From Pectinatus haikarae (GTDB lineage Bacteria; Bacillota; Negativicutes; Selenomonadales; Selenomonadaceae): 64,000 nucleotides of DNA. Position 1 is the first letter of the stretch. Each line of letters starts with the position of its first letter. The stretch is from NCBI RefSeq assembly GCF_030813505.1, contig NZ_JAUSUE010000006.1. One strand, 5' to 3'. The position numbers were made by a program, and so were the translations under genes. Below are positions 43,888 through 53,472 of the stretch, in pieces. The notes under the pieces are model-generated. The model ran no database searches, had not been told where the DNA came from, and saw only the letters and a program-made list of their open reading frames with translations.

Positions 43888-44931
43888 ATGCGGCGCTATA
43901 TACCGTTGTTTTTTATCGTGTGCAGTATCTTGTTAATTTTGTTGGCGGTAAACACATATTGGATATATCATACAAGTGATAATCGGCAGATTACTGTTAC
44001 AAGGAATAAAATAACTGTTTATACTACACTGCCTATGCAGGTAGCTGCTCCAATAGCGGCAGAATATGAAAAGCTTAACAAAGTAAAAGTGAATTTTGTT
44101 TTGCTTTCTGAAAAAGAATTGACAGATAAAATGCAAAATGGAACTATGCCTTTGAATGGACAGGCAGACATTATTCTTGCAGGGCAGGATGTTTTGAAAC
44201 GGGCAGCTGCTTTAAATGTTTTGGCAGCGTTTTCGTCTGAGCAGGAGGATGTTGTAGCAAACATATTTAAAGATAAGAATAATTTATGGACGGGCATTTG
44301 GTACGATCCGATTATTTTTTGTGCTAATAGAGATTATCTGCAGGCTGCTCCTTATATACCTCGTACATGGGCTGCTTTAGTGAATGAGGAAAATATACGT
44401 ATTGGACTCACAGACTTTTTGGCTTCTGATACTTCAGCAAATTTATTCTATGCGTTCATCAGGCATTATGGAAATGAACAGGCGTTTTCCTTTTTGCAAA
44501 AGCTGCATCCTAAAGTTCTGCAATATGCAAAATATCTGTCAACACCTGTCAGAATGGCTGGAATGGGTGAGGTAGATATTTCTATTGCAGTGCAAAGTGA
44601 GGCTGTTAAATATTTAAATAATAATTATCCTTTAGTGATAATTTATCCTGAAGACGGGACCTATTATCAGGTTACAGGAGCAGCACTTTTAAAAAATGCG
44701 CCCGATAAGGCTCAGGCATCCCGATTTATTCAATGGCTTCTCGGTGATGATATACAGCTTTGTCTGCAGCGAAACGGATTTTTTTTCGTACCAACAAATT
44801 ATTCCACATTTGCTTATAAAACTTATGCGGGAAAGGGCTTGGTTCCCTTTTCAAATAATATAGAGATGCCTACTGAGGAGCAGAAAATGAGTCTGCTTGA
44901 TGAGTGGGTAAAAAATATACGGCTGCAATAG
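43888..44931 (+). CDS. Orphan extracellular solute-binding protein (iron/polyamine-type, family 1)
   Basis: A 347-residue periplasmic-binding-protein-like sequence. The N-terminal hydrophobic segment (about 5-26) has no lipobox cysteine in the right place, so the protein is probably exported or anchored by an uncleaved helix. ITVYTTLPMQVAAPIAAEYEK resembles the start of Fe3+-type (FbpA/AfuA) binding proteins. GIWYDPIIFCANRDYL and VDISIAVQSEAVKYL fit the same fold. No ABC permease or ATPase gene is next to it. It lies alone between ftsZ and rimO with its own likely promoter. Ligand unknown; sensory use instead of transport is possible. Confidence 0.8.
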   Translation: MRRYIPLFFIVCSILLILLAVNTYWIYHTSDNRQITVTRNKITVYTTLPMQVAAPIAAEYEKLNKVKVNFVLLSEKELTDKMQNGTMPLNGQADIILAGQDVLKRAAALNVLAAFSSEQEDVVANIFKDKNNLWTGIWYDPIIFCANRDYLQAAPYIPRTWAALVNEENIRIGLTDFLASDTSANLFYAFIRHYGNEQAFSFLQKLHPKVLQYAKYLSTPVRMAGMGEVDISIAVQSEAVKYLNNNYPLVIIYPEDGTYYQVTGAALLKNAPDKAQASRFIQWLLGDDIQLCLQRNGFFFVPTNYSTFAYKTYAGKGLVPFSNNIEMPTEEQKMSLLDEWVKNIRLQ

Positions 44932-44991
44932 ACCGTATGTGCAATGATGGGTGGATGATTTGCTTTACAATATATATTTTGGAGGAACTAA

Positions 44992-46350
44992 ATGCTTAGA
45001 GCTGGATTTGTAAGTCTTGGATGCTCAAAAAACCGTGTTGACACAGAGGTTATGTTGGGTATACTGAGTAAAAATGATATAAAAATCACTGCCGAACCAT
45101 CTGAGGCAGATATATTGATAGTAAATACCTGCAGCTTTATTGAGTCAGCGAGAGAAGAATCAGTAACGACTATTTTGGATATGGCCGAATGTAAAAAGAC
45201 GGGGAAATGCAGATCCCTGATTATCGCAGGCTGTTTAGGCCAGCGTTATGGACAGACATTACTGGATGAGATGCCGGAAGCTGACGCTGTTATCGGTACA
45301 GGCGCGTGGAACAGAATCATGGAGGCTGTGGATTCAACTTTGGCGGGGCGGCGTGTGGTAATAACCGGTGAGGCAGATACTATCTATGGGCAGGATACAC
45401 CGCGCATCATTACAACACCTTCCTTCAGTACATATGTTAAAATTGCCGAAGGCTGCAACCACAGATGCGCTTTTTGTTCTATTCCTTTGGTGCGTGGCAA
45501 TTACCGCAGTCGTACCATTGAAGATATAAAAGAAGAAACAGTGCGGCTTGTCAAAAATGGCGTAAAAGAAATAAATCTTGTTGCCCAGGATACGACAAAT
45601 TATGGCAGTGACATCTATGGACGTGAAAATTTGGCTGGACTGCTTCGCGAATTGGTTAAAATCAAAGAACTGCAGTGGATAAGAGTACAATATACCTACC
45701 CGCATTCTTTCACCGATGAACTAATTAACGTGATGGCATCGGAAGAAAAAATCTGTAATTATGCAGATATTCCACTTCAGCATGCCCATAATGCCGTGTT
45801 GAAAAATATGCGCCGTTCTGATACGACTGAATATATTGAAGATGTGATAGGCAAGTTGAGAATGCGTATTCCGGGTATATCTCTGCGCACGACATTTATT
45901 GTTGGGTTTCCCGGTGAAACAGATTCACAATATCAATTTTTGCGGAATTTTGTGGAAAAATATCGTTTCGATAAAGTAGGGGTCTTTACTTTTTCAAAGG
46001 AAGAAAATACACCTGCGTACAGCATGTCCAATCAAGTGCCAGAAAATATAATGCAGGAAAGATATCACGATTTGATGAGTGTGCAGAGTAGAATTTCAGA
46101 AGACATAAATAAAAGCTTGGAAAATAAGATATTCGATGTGCTTGTTGAAGGCCGCGATGCAGAACAGAGCAATGTTGCATATGGCAGATCATATCGTGAG
46201 GCTCCTGATATAGATGGGCAGATATATATAGAGAATGATGAAGAAAGCAGTCCTGGGGATATTATAAAAGTAAAAATTCTTCAGGGATTTGCTTATGATC
46301 TCGTGGGCCAAAAGCATAATAAGGGGACTGAAAAATGCGAGTTGAATTAA
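44992..46350 (+). CDS. rimO: Ribosomal protein uS12 methylthiotransferase RimO
   Basis: A 452-residue radical-SAM enzyme that methylthiolates the conserved Asp of ribosomal protein S12. The N-terminal cluster cysteines are C11, C47 and C81. The radical-SAM CX3CX2C cysteines are C155, C159 and C162 in GCNHRCAFC. The start FVSLGCSKNRVDTEVMLG and RGNYRSR are RimO-type rather than MiaB-type. A C-terminal TRAM domain ends the protein. RBS GGAGG precedes ATG. It overlaps cinA by 16 bases. Confidence 0.96.
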   Translation: MLRAGFVSLGCSKNRVDTEVMLGILSKNDIKITAEPSEADILIVNTCSFIESAREESVTTILDMAECKKTGKCRSLIIAGCLGQRYGQTLLDEMPEADAVIGTGAWNRIMEAVDSTLAGRRVVITGEADTIYGQDTPRIITTPSFSTYVKIAEGCNHRCAFCSIPLVRGNYRSRTIEDIKEETVRLVKNGVKEINLVAQDTTNYGSDIYGRENLAGLLRELVKIKELQWIRVQYTYPHSFTDELINVMASEEKICNYADIPLQHAHNAVLKNMRRSDTTEYIEDVIGKLRMRIPGISLRTTFIVGFPGETDSQYQFLRNFVEKYRFDKVGVFTFSKEENTPAYSMSNQVPENIMQERYHDLMSVQSRISEDINKSLENKIFDVLVEGRDAEQSNVAYGRSYREAPDIDGQIYIENDEESSPGDIIKVKILQGFAYDLVGQKHNKGTEKCELN

Positions 46351-47585
46351 TTACTACGGGCAGTGAGCTTTTGCTGGGGCAAATTGTTAATACCAATAGT
46401 GCGTATATGGCCTCTCATTTGAATGATATAGGATTTGATGTGCTTTATCAAACCACTGTCGGGGATAATTATGACAGGATGAAAACTGTAATCAAAAATG
46501 CGCTTGAACGGGCAGATATAGTTATAACTACGGGTGGTTTGGGTCCTACTCAGGGAGATATAACTAAATATGTGTGTGCAGAAATAATGGGAAAAACCAT
46601 GGTCACTCATGCCGAAAGTAAAAAAAGAATGGATGATCACTTTCGCGAAAAAAACATAGAAATGACTGAAAATAATTCTCGACAGGTGCTTGTTCCGGAG
46701 AGTGCGCATGTTTTCATTAATTATAATGGTATTGCACCCGGTATCGTACAGGCCTGTGACGAAAAAGTTCTGATAAATCTGCCCGGACCACCGCGCGAAA
46801 TGAAAGATATGTTTGACAGATCTTTGAAACCATTTTTACGAGATAAATTTGGTATAAAGCATGTTATTCATTCAGTGGTGCTTGATACTTTTGATATAGG
46901 CGAATCGTTTTTGGAAACAAAAATTCGTGATCTTATTCTTAAGCAGTATAATCCTACATTGGCACTGCTCGTTCGTCCCAGCGGAGTGATAATTCGTATA
47001 ACAGCAAAAGCAGACAGTGTCGAAGAGGCAAAACAGCTTATTCAACCTGTAGAGGAGGAAATATATTCACGTGTCGGACAGTATGTTTATGCCGTTGATG
47101 ATGAGCCAATGGAAAATGTAGTCGGGAGGCTTTTGGCGGCAAAAAAAATAACTGTTTCCTGCGCCGAATCTTGTACAGGCGGCCTGCTGACAAGCAGGCT
47201 TACGGATATAGCGGGCAGCTCAGAATATGTAACGGGTTCGATAGTCTCTTATTCCAATCTGGTAAAAGTAAAACATCTCCATGTGCCGGAATCAATTCTT
47301 GCCGAAAAAGGAGCTGTAAGTGAAGAAACAGCTCGTTATATGGCTGAAGGAGTGGCCAAATGCATGGGAACAGATATCGGTGTTGGAATAACGGGAATTG
47401 CAGGACCAGGCGGTGCAACGGAGCAAAAACCGGTGGGACTTGTTTATATATCTGTGACAGGAGATAGAGGCACATATGTCGTTAAAAATTTATTTTCGGG
47501 AAAAAGAGAAGAAATTAAATATCGTGCTACGCAAAAGGCACTAAATATGATACGATTATACTTAGAAGATAAATCAGTCTTATAA
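46335..47585 (+). CDS. cinA: CinA-family protein (nicotinamide-nucleotide amidase / ADP-ribose pyrophosphatase)
   Basis: A 416-residue two-domain protein. The N-terminal MoCF-like COG1058 domain (about 1-170) has TTGGLGPTQGDITK. The C-terminal amidase domain (about 255-410) has SCAESCTGGLLTSRLTDIAGSS. The N-domain is known to hydrolyse ADP-ribose and the C-domain to deamidate NMN, recycling pyridine nucleotides. In many Firmicutes recA follows; here a helicase follows instead. The start overlaps rimO by 16 bases. The stop TAA overlaps the ATG of a short frame (TAATG). Confidence 0.95.
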   Translation: MRVELITTGSELLLGQIVNTNSAYMASHLNDIGFDVLYQTTVGDNYDRMKTVIKNALERADIVITTGGLGPTQGDITKYVCAEIMGKTMVTHAESKKRMDDHFREKNIEMTENNSRQVLVPESAHVFINYNGIAPGIVQACDEKVLINLPGPPREMKDMFDRSLKPFLRDKFGIKHVIHSVVLDTFDIGESFLETKIRDLILKQYNPTLALLVRPSGVIIRITAKADSVEEAKQLIQPVEEEIYSRVGQYVYAVDDEPMENVVGRLLAAKKITVSCAESCTGGLLTSRLTDIAGSSEYVTGSIVSYSNLVKVKHLHVPESILAEKGAVSEETARYMAEGVAKCMGTDIGVGITGIAGPGGATEQKPVGLVYISVTGDRGTYVVKNLFSGKREEIKYRATQKALNMIRLYLEDKSVL

Positions 47586-47779
47586 TGGGCAGGTTTATTT
47601 TATTGCAATCTTTATTGAGGGAATGTTCTTTCGAGATAGTGTTTTATGTTGCACACTGCGGGGAGTATGGAGTAGATTGGAGTATCTCGCAAGTTCAATT
47701 TATAAAAGTCAGGAAGTTCAATCCGAAAATAAATGAGTTTATAAATTATAAATTAAGAAACAGGAGGATCTATTTTTGA
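47585..47779 (+). CDS. Possible 64-residue ORF filling the cinA-helicase gap (doubtful)
   Basis: The frame starts in the cinA stop (TAATG) and ends in the helicase start (TTGA), so it fills the gap with coupling-type overlaps at both ends. The protein is not recognised, has no clear domain, and has only a weak ribosome-binding site. The same 190 bases could instead be an untranslated helicase leader, including a possible long-range stem CGAGATA (47632-47638) with TATCTCG (47683-47689). I lean towards leader rather than gene. Confidence 0.25.
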   Translation: MGRFILLQSLLRECSFEIVFYVAHCGEYGVDWSISQVQFIKVRKFNPKINEFINYKLRNRRIYF

Positions 47780-49383
47780 AAAATGAAATAATGTCATTTG
47801 GTGATATTACTTTGAACAAAAAAATTGTTAATGCATTAAGTGATATGGGCTTTGAAGAACCATCACCAATTCAGGCAAAAACAATTCCCTTAGTTTTGCA
47901 GGGAAATGATGTACTTGGACAGGCACAGACCGGTACAGGTAAAACGGCTGCATTTGGTATACCTACTGTGGAAAAGATAGACGAAACTAACAGGCACATA
48001 CAGGCACTTATTATAGCACCTACCAGAGAATTAGCTATTCAGGTAGCGGAAGAATTGAATAAAATAGGCAAATATAAAAAAATAAAAACGTTGCCTATTT
48101 ACGGTGGGCAAATGATCGAACGCCAGATTCGTGCTTTAAAGAATGGTATTAAAATCATTGTTGGAACACCCGGACGTTTATTAGATCATATCAATCGAAA
48201 AACAATAAATCTTGATTATATTAAAACACTTGTCCTAGATGAAGCGGATGAGATGCTTGATATGGGCTTTATTGATGATATAAAGTCAATAATGTCTCAT
48301 ATTCCTAAAGAAGAAAGGCAGACATTGCTTTTTTCGGCTACAATGCCGGCTACTATTGAAAAATTAGCACAAAGTTATATGAATAAACCGCAAAAGGTTT
48401 TGATTAGCAGAGGACATCTGACGGTTCCGCTTATTGATCAGATTTATTATGAAACGCGGGATAAATTTGATGGCTTGTGCCGTATTCTTGATGTGGAGGA
48501 GACTGGCAAGTTCATTATTTTCTGTCGTACAAAAAAAGGAGTGGACGATCTTATTGCCTCGTTAGAGGCCAGAGGATATATGGCTGGCGGGCTGCATGGT
48601 GATATGAATCAGGCACAGCGGCAGAGAGTAATGAAAAAATTCCGTGAAGGTAAGCTGGATATTTTGATCGCTACGGATGTTGCGGCAAGAGGTATAGATA
48701 TAGATGATATTACGCATGTTATCAACTATGATATTCCGCAGGATCATGAATCGTATGTTCACCGGATCGGCAGGACAGGCAGGGCAGGACGCAGCGGTAT
48801 TGCCATAACCTTTATAGAACCGCGCGAATATAGGCAGCTGCGGCTTATTGAAAAGCTTATAAAACATAGTATGATTCGAGGTCAGCTGCCAACATCGGCG
48901 GATGTGCTCGAATTGCAGAAAGAAGCAATAAAGGAAAAACTAGTGAAGGTGTTGCAGACTAATAGTTATTCCGATTATCATATGATTGTATCGGATTTGG
49001 TGGCAGATAAATATGACTCTCTTGATATAGCCGCAGCCGCAGTAAAGTTATCGGTTGAAGGATTAAAAGAACGTAATGGGGCTGATGATGAAGGCGGCGG
49101 TAACTTAGAACAAAAATTTGATAACAGCGGCGGCGCTCCTGGTATGGTAAGACTGTTTATCAATATAGGCCGCAATCAGAAGATAAAACCGGAAGATATT
49201 GTACGCTTTATAGCCACGGAAGCTGATATCCCAGGCAATATTATCGGTGTTATCAATATATATGATAAGTTTACTTTTGTGGAGATTCCCCGCAATGTGA
49301 CCGAACGAGTTATTTCTGTTATGCATAGAAATACTCTTAAAGGTTATAAAATCAATGTGGAACCGGCTAAGAGCCGCAATTAA
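47776..49383 (+). CDS. deaD: DEAD-box ATP-dependent RNA helicase (DeaD/CshA type) with DbpA RNA-binding domain
   Basis: A 535-residue RNA helicase. Motifs in order: Q-motif region (SPIQAKTI), Walker A AQTGTGKT, PTRELA, the DEAD box LDEADEMLDMGF, SAT, and the helicase C motif HRIGRTGRAGR. Residues about 455-530 match the DbpA-type RRM (GMVRLFINIGRNQKIKPED...KGYKINVEPAK), which DeaD and some Bacillus homologues use to bind RNA. It is likely involved in ribosome assembly or mRNA turnover, often cold-responsive. TTG start with a good RBS (AGGAGG). Two terminators follow. Confidence 0.95.
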   Translation: MKNEIMSFGDITLNKKIVNALSDMGFEEPSPIQAKTIPLVLQGNDVLGQAQTGTGKTAAFGIPTVEKIDETNRHIQALIIAPTRELAIQVAEELNKIGKYKKIKTLPIYGGQMIERQIRALKNGIKIIVGTPGRLLDHINRKTINLDYIKTLVLDEADEMLDMGFIDDIKSIMSHIPKEERQTLLFSATMPATIEKLAQSYMNKPQKVLISRGHLTVPLIDQIYYETRDKFDGLCRILDVEETGKFIIFCRTKKGVDDLIASLEARGYMAGGLHGDMNQAQRQRVMKKFREGKLDILIATDVAARGIDIDDITHVINYDIPQDHESYVHRIGRTGRAGRSGIAITFIEPREYRQLRLIEKLIKHSMIRGQLPTSADVLELQKEAIKEKLVKVLQTNSYSDYHMIVSDLVADKYDSLDIAAAAVKLSVEGLKERNGADDEGGGNLEQKFDNSGGAPGMVRLFINIGRNQKIKPEDIVRFIATEADIPGNIIGVINIYDKFTFVEIPRNVTERVISVMHRNTLKGYKINVEPAKSRN

Positions 49384-49421
49384 GGGCTGGCTTATTAAAG
49401 AATAAAAAATATATCTTTAAG

Positions 49422-49456
49422 GATGCATGGAAATATCTTCTGTGCATCTTTTTTAT
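49422..49456 (+). terminator. First intrinsic terminator after the DEAD-box helicase
   Basis: GATGCAT pairs with GTGCATC around a 13-base loop and is followed by a T-run. It lies just before the larger bidirectional terminator, giving tandem stops for the helicase transcript. Confidence 0.65.
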
Positions 49457-49459
49457 ATA

Positions 49460-49502
49460 AAAAGACTGCCACCAAAGCGTTTGACTTTGGTGGCAGTCTT
49501 TT
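49460..49502. terminator. Bidirectional intrinsic terminator between the helicase and glmM
   Basis: A perfect 18-bp stem (AAAAGACTGCCACCAAAG with CTTTGGTGGCAGTCTTTT) and 7-base loop, flanked by A- and T-rich ends. It serves both convergent genes. Confidence 0.93.
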
Positions 49503-49515
49503 CGGTTTGTGACTT

Positions 49516-50865
49516 TCAGCATTGCTGTTCCTGGATGACAGTACCTATAGATTGACAGATTATTTCCAGTTGTTTTTGATCCGGACCTTCTGCCATTACA
49601 CGTATCAGCGGCTCTGTACCCGAAGGACGAACTAATATACGGCCATCACAGCCAAGTTCCTGTTCACCATCTTTTATAGCCTTTTTTATAAGTTCATTGG
49701 AATCCCAGCCGTTTTTAGAGGCTACACGTACATTAAAAAGCAGCTGGGGATAGGTTGTCATAACATCTACTATTTGAGACGATTTTATTTTATTTTCTGC
49801 AATATGGGCAAGAACTTGCAAAGCCGTTATAAGACCATCACCCGTAGTAGCAAAATCGGTAAAGATGACATGACCGGATTGCTCGCCGCCCAAATTATAA
49901 TTATTTTTTTTCATATTTTCGAGTACATAGCGATCTCCGACTGCTGTTACTTCTACATGGCAGCCGTTTTTTCTGAGTGCTTTATGAAAGCCGATATTGG
50001 CCATGACCGTTGAAACTACTGTGTTGTTGTTAAGCCTATTATTTTTTTTCATAGCGAGGGCACAAGCTACGATAATATGGTCACCATCTATAATGCGTCC
50101 CTTTTCATCAACACAAAGGCAGCGATCAGCATCCCCATCATGAGCTATACCGATATCCGCAGCGTGAGATAAGACTTCCTTTTGTAAATATTCCAAATGT
50201 GTAGATCCGCACTCTTCATTTATGTTGATTCCGTCCGGATTATCATTTATAACTATCAATTCTGCGCCAAGCCTGCGCAAAACTGCAGGCATTGATTCAT
50301 ATGCCGCACCGTTTGCACAATCAAGGATTATTTTCAGTCCGGTCAATTTTACTCTGACTGTTGATGCTACATAATCAATATAGTCATGAATAAGATCATG
50401 CCTGTATTCGATTGTTCCGATGTTTTTGCCGACTGCACGGGGAAAAATATCGTCAGTGTTGATTTTGACGACTATTTCAGCTAATTCATCCTCTACTTCA
50501 TCGGGAAGCTTATACCCGTCTCCACCAAAAAATTTTATACCGTTGTCATGAAAAGGATTATGGGAAGCAGAAATTACGATACCAGCATTGGCACCATATT
50601 TTTTTGCTAAATAAGCCACTGCAGGAGTGGGAATAATACCGGTTATGATCACATGACCGCCCGCTGAGCAAATGCCGGCAGCAAGAGCCGATTCAAACAT
50701 GGCACCCGAAATGCGAGGATCCCGTCCAATTAAAATTCTGCATGCATCGTTATCATCTTTGCCAAAATACAAGGCAGCAGCTCTGCCGAGTTTATAAGCC
50801 AGTTCTGCTGTAAGCTCTTTATTTGCTTCGCCGCGTACGCCGTCTGTGCCAAAAAGTCTAGTCAT
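49516..50865 (-). CDS. glmM: Phosphoglucosamine mutase GlmM
   Basis: A 449-residue alpha-D-phosphohexomutase interconverting glucosamine-6- and -1-phosphate on the way to UDP-GlcNAc for wall and LPS. The active-site phosphoserine is S101 in ISASHNPFHDNG. The metal loop is AHDGDADRC, and the sugar/phosphate site is GEQSGHV and RPSGTEPLIRVM. It ends the minus-strand unit cdaA-cdaR-FAD dehydrogenase-glmM, matching the conserved cdaA-cdaR-glmM link between c-di-AMP and peptidoglycan precursor supply. Confidence 0.97.
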   Translation of the reverse strand: MTRLFGTDGVRGEANKELTAELAYKLGRAAALYFGKDDNDACRILIGRDPRISGAMFESALAAGICSAGGHVIITGIIPTPAVAYLAKKYGANAGIVISASHNPFHDNGIKFFGGDGYKLPDEVEDELAEIVVKINTDDIFPRAVGKNIGTIEYRHDLIHDYIDYVASTVRVKLTGLKIILDCANGAAYESMPAVLRRLGAELIVINDNPDGININEECGSTHLEYLQKEVLSHAADIGIAHDGDADRCLCVDEKGRIIDGDHIIVACALAMKKNNRLNNNTVVSTVMANIGFHKALRKNGCHVEVTAVGDRYVLENMKKNNYNLGGEQSGHVIFTDFATTGDGLITALQVLAHIAENKIKSSQIVDVMTTYPQLLFNVRVASKNGWDSNELIKKAIKDGEQELGCDGRILVRPSGTEPLIRVMAEGPDQKQLEIICQSIGTVIQEQQC

Positions 50866-50909
50866 TAAAAAAATCTCTCCTTGAATTTATTTGGTGCAAA
50901 TAATAATTT

Positions 50910-52526
50910 CTATCTTTTATATATATAACTTAGTGCAGCATTCATTCCATCAATAGCAGCACTCATTATACCACCTGCATAACCAGCGCCCTCACCAATA
51001 GGATAAAGACCGGCAATGCTGACGGATTTGAAGGTGTTTTTGTCCCGTATAATGCGGCAGGGTGCTGAAGAACGCATTTCGAGGCCAGTCATCACAACTG
51101 ATTTATCAGCGAAACCAGGAATTTTTTTATCAAAATTTGGCAGAGCAAGTTCGATAGCCGCAGAAACTTTGGCAGGAAGAAGCTCATGCAGATCTGCCAG
51201 AGTGATACCCGGTTCGTAAGTAGGGATAGTCAGAAATTTATCAGAACCATGCTGATGAGTAAGAAAGTCGCCTACGGTCTGGACCGGAGCATGGTAATTT
51301 TTGCCGCCGGCAGAAAAAGCAAGATTTTCATAATGCCGTTGAAATTCCATTCCCGAAAGGATGTTCCCGCCAAAGTCCGCCGGTGTCACAGGTACCAGCA
51401 GCGCACTGTTAGCAATACCTGTGTTTCTGGCATAATAGCTCATACCGTTGGTAGTGAGCCTATTTTCCTCTGAAGATGCGGATACTACTTTACCTCCAGG
51501 ACACATGCAAAAGGAATAGCAGGATAATGCTTTTTCCCGATTCTGCCAAGTAAGTGCATAATCTGCAGCGGGAAGATACGGGCTGCCTGCATCAGCACCA
51601 TATTGTGAAGCATCTATTAAAGATTGGGGATGTTCAATGCGCACTCCTACAGCAAAAGATTTTGCTTCTATCTGTATTCCTTTTCTCAAAAGCATTTCAT
51701 ATGTGTCACGGGCACTATGTCCTATGCCTAAAAATAAATTTTCACAAGGAATAGATTCACCGGATGAAGTAGCAACACCTTTTAATTTGCTGTTGATTAT
51801 TTGCAGATCTGTGAGCTGATTTAAAAAATATATTGATCCGCCGGCAGCCAGAATTTTTCTGCGGATGTTTTTAACTACGCTGCGTAATATATCTGTTCCG
51901 ATATGCGGTTTATGCAGGTATAGAATTTCCTGAGGAGCACCTGCTTCTACAAAATCGCGGAGGACCTGAGTTATTTTAGCATCATTGATTCGTGTGGTCA
52001 ATTTTCCGTCAGAAAAAGTGCCCGCACCGCCTTCACCGAATTGTACATTGGATAGGGGATCAAGAGTACCTGTTCGCCAAAAATTTTTTACATCTTCATG
52101 TCTTGTGTCAATATCGCGGCCTCGTTCAAGAATAATCGGACGATAACCGTAGCGGCATAATGTGAGAGCGCAGAACATACCGGACGGACCAAAACCGGCG
52201 ATGACAGGACGCAAATTTTCAGAATTTCGCTTAAAGCCAGAGACAATGGGAATTACCTTTGGCAGTGGCTGTGCAGATAACTCGATATTTTTATTTGTTC
52301 GCAGACGTTTCATAAGTTTTTTTTTGTCTGCATTATCCGTTAAAAAAACGTCAAGTGTAAAAACGTTGAAAATGGGAGAATTTCTATATCGGCGTGCATC
52401 TATTGCTTTACGGACTATTACAGCTTTTTTTATATATTTATCACTGATTTTTAAATAAGCAGCAGCTATTTTTTCTAAAGGTTCAGTATTGTTAAAGGCT
52501 GTGTTCAAATTTTTTATGCGAATCAA
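50910..52526 (-). CDS. FAD-dependent dehydrogenase (COG2509-like), substrate unknown
   Basis: A 538-residue flavoprotein. Residues about 1-90 form a basic N-terminal domain (AAYLKISDKYIKKAVIVRKAIDARR). The FAD-binding glycine motif is VIAGFGPSGMFCALTL near residue 110. QFGEGGAGTFSDGKL and the C-terminal IGEGAGYAGGIMSAAIDG complete the fold. It belongs to a widespread uncharacterised dehydrogenase group. It lies between cdaR (13-base gap) and glmM (44-base gap), co-directional, so it is probably transcribed with the c-di-AMP/GlmM genes. A role in redox or cell-wall precursor metabolism is only suggested by position. Confidence 0.85.
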   Translation of the reverse strand: MIRIKNLNTAFNNTEPLEKIAAAYLKISDKYIKKAVIVRKAIDARRYRNSPIFNVFTLDVFLTDNADKKKLMKRLRTNKNIELSAQPLPKVIPIVSGFKRNSENLRPVIAGFGPSGMFCALTLCRYGYRPIILERGRDIDTRHEDVKNFWRTGTLDPLSNVQFGEGGAGTFSDGKLTTRINDAKITQVLRDFVEAGAPQEILYLHKPHIGTDILRSVVKNIRRKILAAGGSIYFLNQLTDLQIINSKLKGVATSSGESIPCENLFLGIGHSARDTYEMLLRKGIQIEAKSFAVGVRIEHPQSLIDASQYGADAGSPYLPAADYALTWQNREKALSCYSFCMCPGGKVVSASSEENRLTTNGMSYYARNTGIANSALLVPVTPADFGGNILSGMEFQRHYENLAFSAGGKNYHAPVQTVGDFLTHQHGSDKFLTIPTYEPGITLADLHELLPAKVSAAIELALPNFDKKIPGFADKSVVMTGLEMRSSAPCRIIRDKNTFKSVSIAGLYPIGEGAGYAGGIMSAAIDGMNAALSYIYKR

Positions 52527-52539
52527 TTACGAAACCACC

Positions 52540-53472
52540 TTAGTTTTTATCAAGTTTTTTTTCGGAAATTTTGATGCTCACAGTAACTGTATTAGTGGAG
52601 GTGGTGACCCCTTGAGGAATCAGTAAGTTCACAGTCTGATCACCAGAAGAAGTTATTTTTCCCAAGGAAAATTTTTCCGTATCAAGATAATTTATGGTAG
52701 AAATTACCTGAGGATTGCCCGTTATTTCTATTTTATCGGGTGTTGCCTTTAAAGAATCAAGAGTATACTCCGCGGGCAAATCAGAGTTTGCCAATGGTTT
52801 TATAGTGACGATTTTGCGGGTGAGACCGTGAGCCAGTGTTATACTGGCATTGACGGTGGAACTTAAGAGCGTGACATTGCTGACGTCTTTATTGTCGTCG
52901 TCAACAGCCCGAAGCGGCACGATGACAGTAAAATCATCTTTATTATTGTCAAGACCTATATAGCCTATAGCTCTGCGCACAGCATCAACTTGTGTCCGCG
53001 GCCCTCTTACGACTATTGTGTCCGCGGATTGCTTTGTGCTGGCAACTACCATATCGTCGGCTGGTTTTCCGGAAAGAACAAGATCTACCGGAATCTGTTT
53101 TTGAATTATTTTATCAACAACGAATTTTATATTTTCGGGCGAGGAGCCCAAGAGTTCAAAACCTGCCGGAAGCTGGATATGAACAGGAAGCGTCTGTTCA
53201 CCTTCCTTGACATCAGTCAGATCTACATATGCTTTAAAATCAGAGTTGTCAACAGAAGCAAATGCGGAACGCGGAGCTTTAAGTCTGATTTTTATTGTGT
53301 CATTGTCATGATGAATTTGATAACCGTCAGGAGCGTTAATAATACTGAGCTGTACAGAGACAGAATTTGTTATTGAAGGATTTTGTTCATTCATCACATA
53401 AAGCCACAATCCCAATGCCAAAAGCAATGAAATGCATTTTAAGAATAAATTCTGCTTTAGTAAATTTATCAT
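52540..53472 (-). CDS. cdaR: CdaA regulatory protein CdaR (YbbR-domain)
   Basis: A 310-residue protein with one N-terminal membrane segment (about 8-25, ISLLLALGLWLYVMN) and several tandem YbbR repeats on the outside. Each repeat contains a stretch like PDGYQIHHDNDTIKIRLKAPRS or RGPRTQVDAVRRAIGYIGLD. CdaR binds CdaA and modulates c-di-AMP synthesis. The start overlaps the cdaA stop by 4 bases (ATGA type). The C-terminus ends in a lysine-rich tail. Confidence 0.93.
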   Translation of the reverse strand: MINLLKQNLFLKCISLLLALGLWLYVMNEQNPSITNSVSVQLSIINAPDGYQIHHDNDTIKIRLKAPRSAFASVDNSDFKAYVDLTDVKEGEQTLPVHIQLPAGFELLGSSPENIKFVVDKIIQKQIPVDLVLSGKPADDMVVASTKQSADTIVVRGPRTQVDAVRRAIGYIGLDNNKDDFTVIVPLRAVDDDNKDVSNVTLLSSTVNASITLAHGLTRKIVTIKPLANSDLPAEYTLDSLKATPDKIEITGNPQVISTINYLDTEKFSLGKITSSGDQTVNLLIPQGVTTSTNTVTVSIKISEKKLDKN

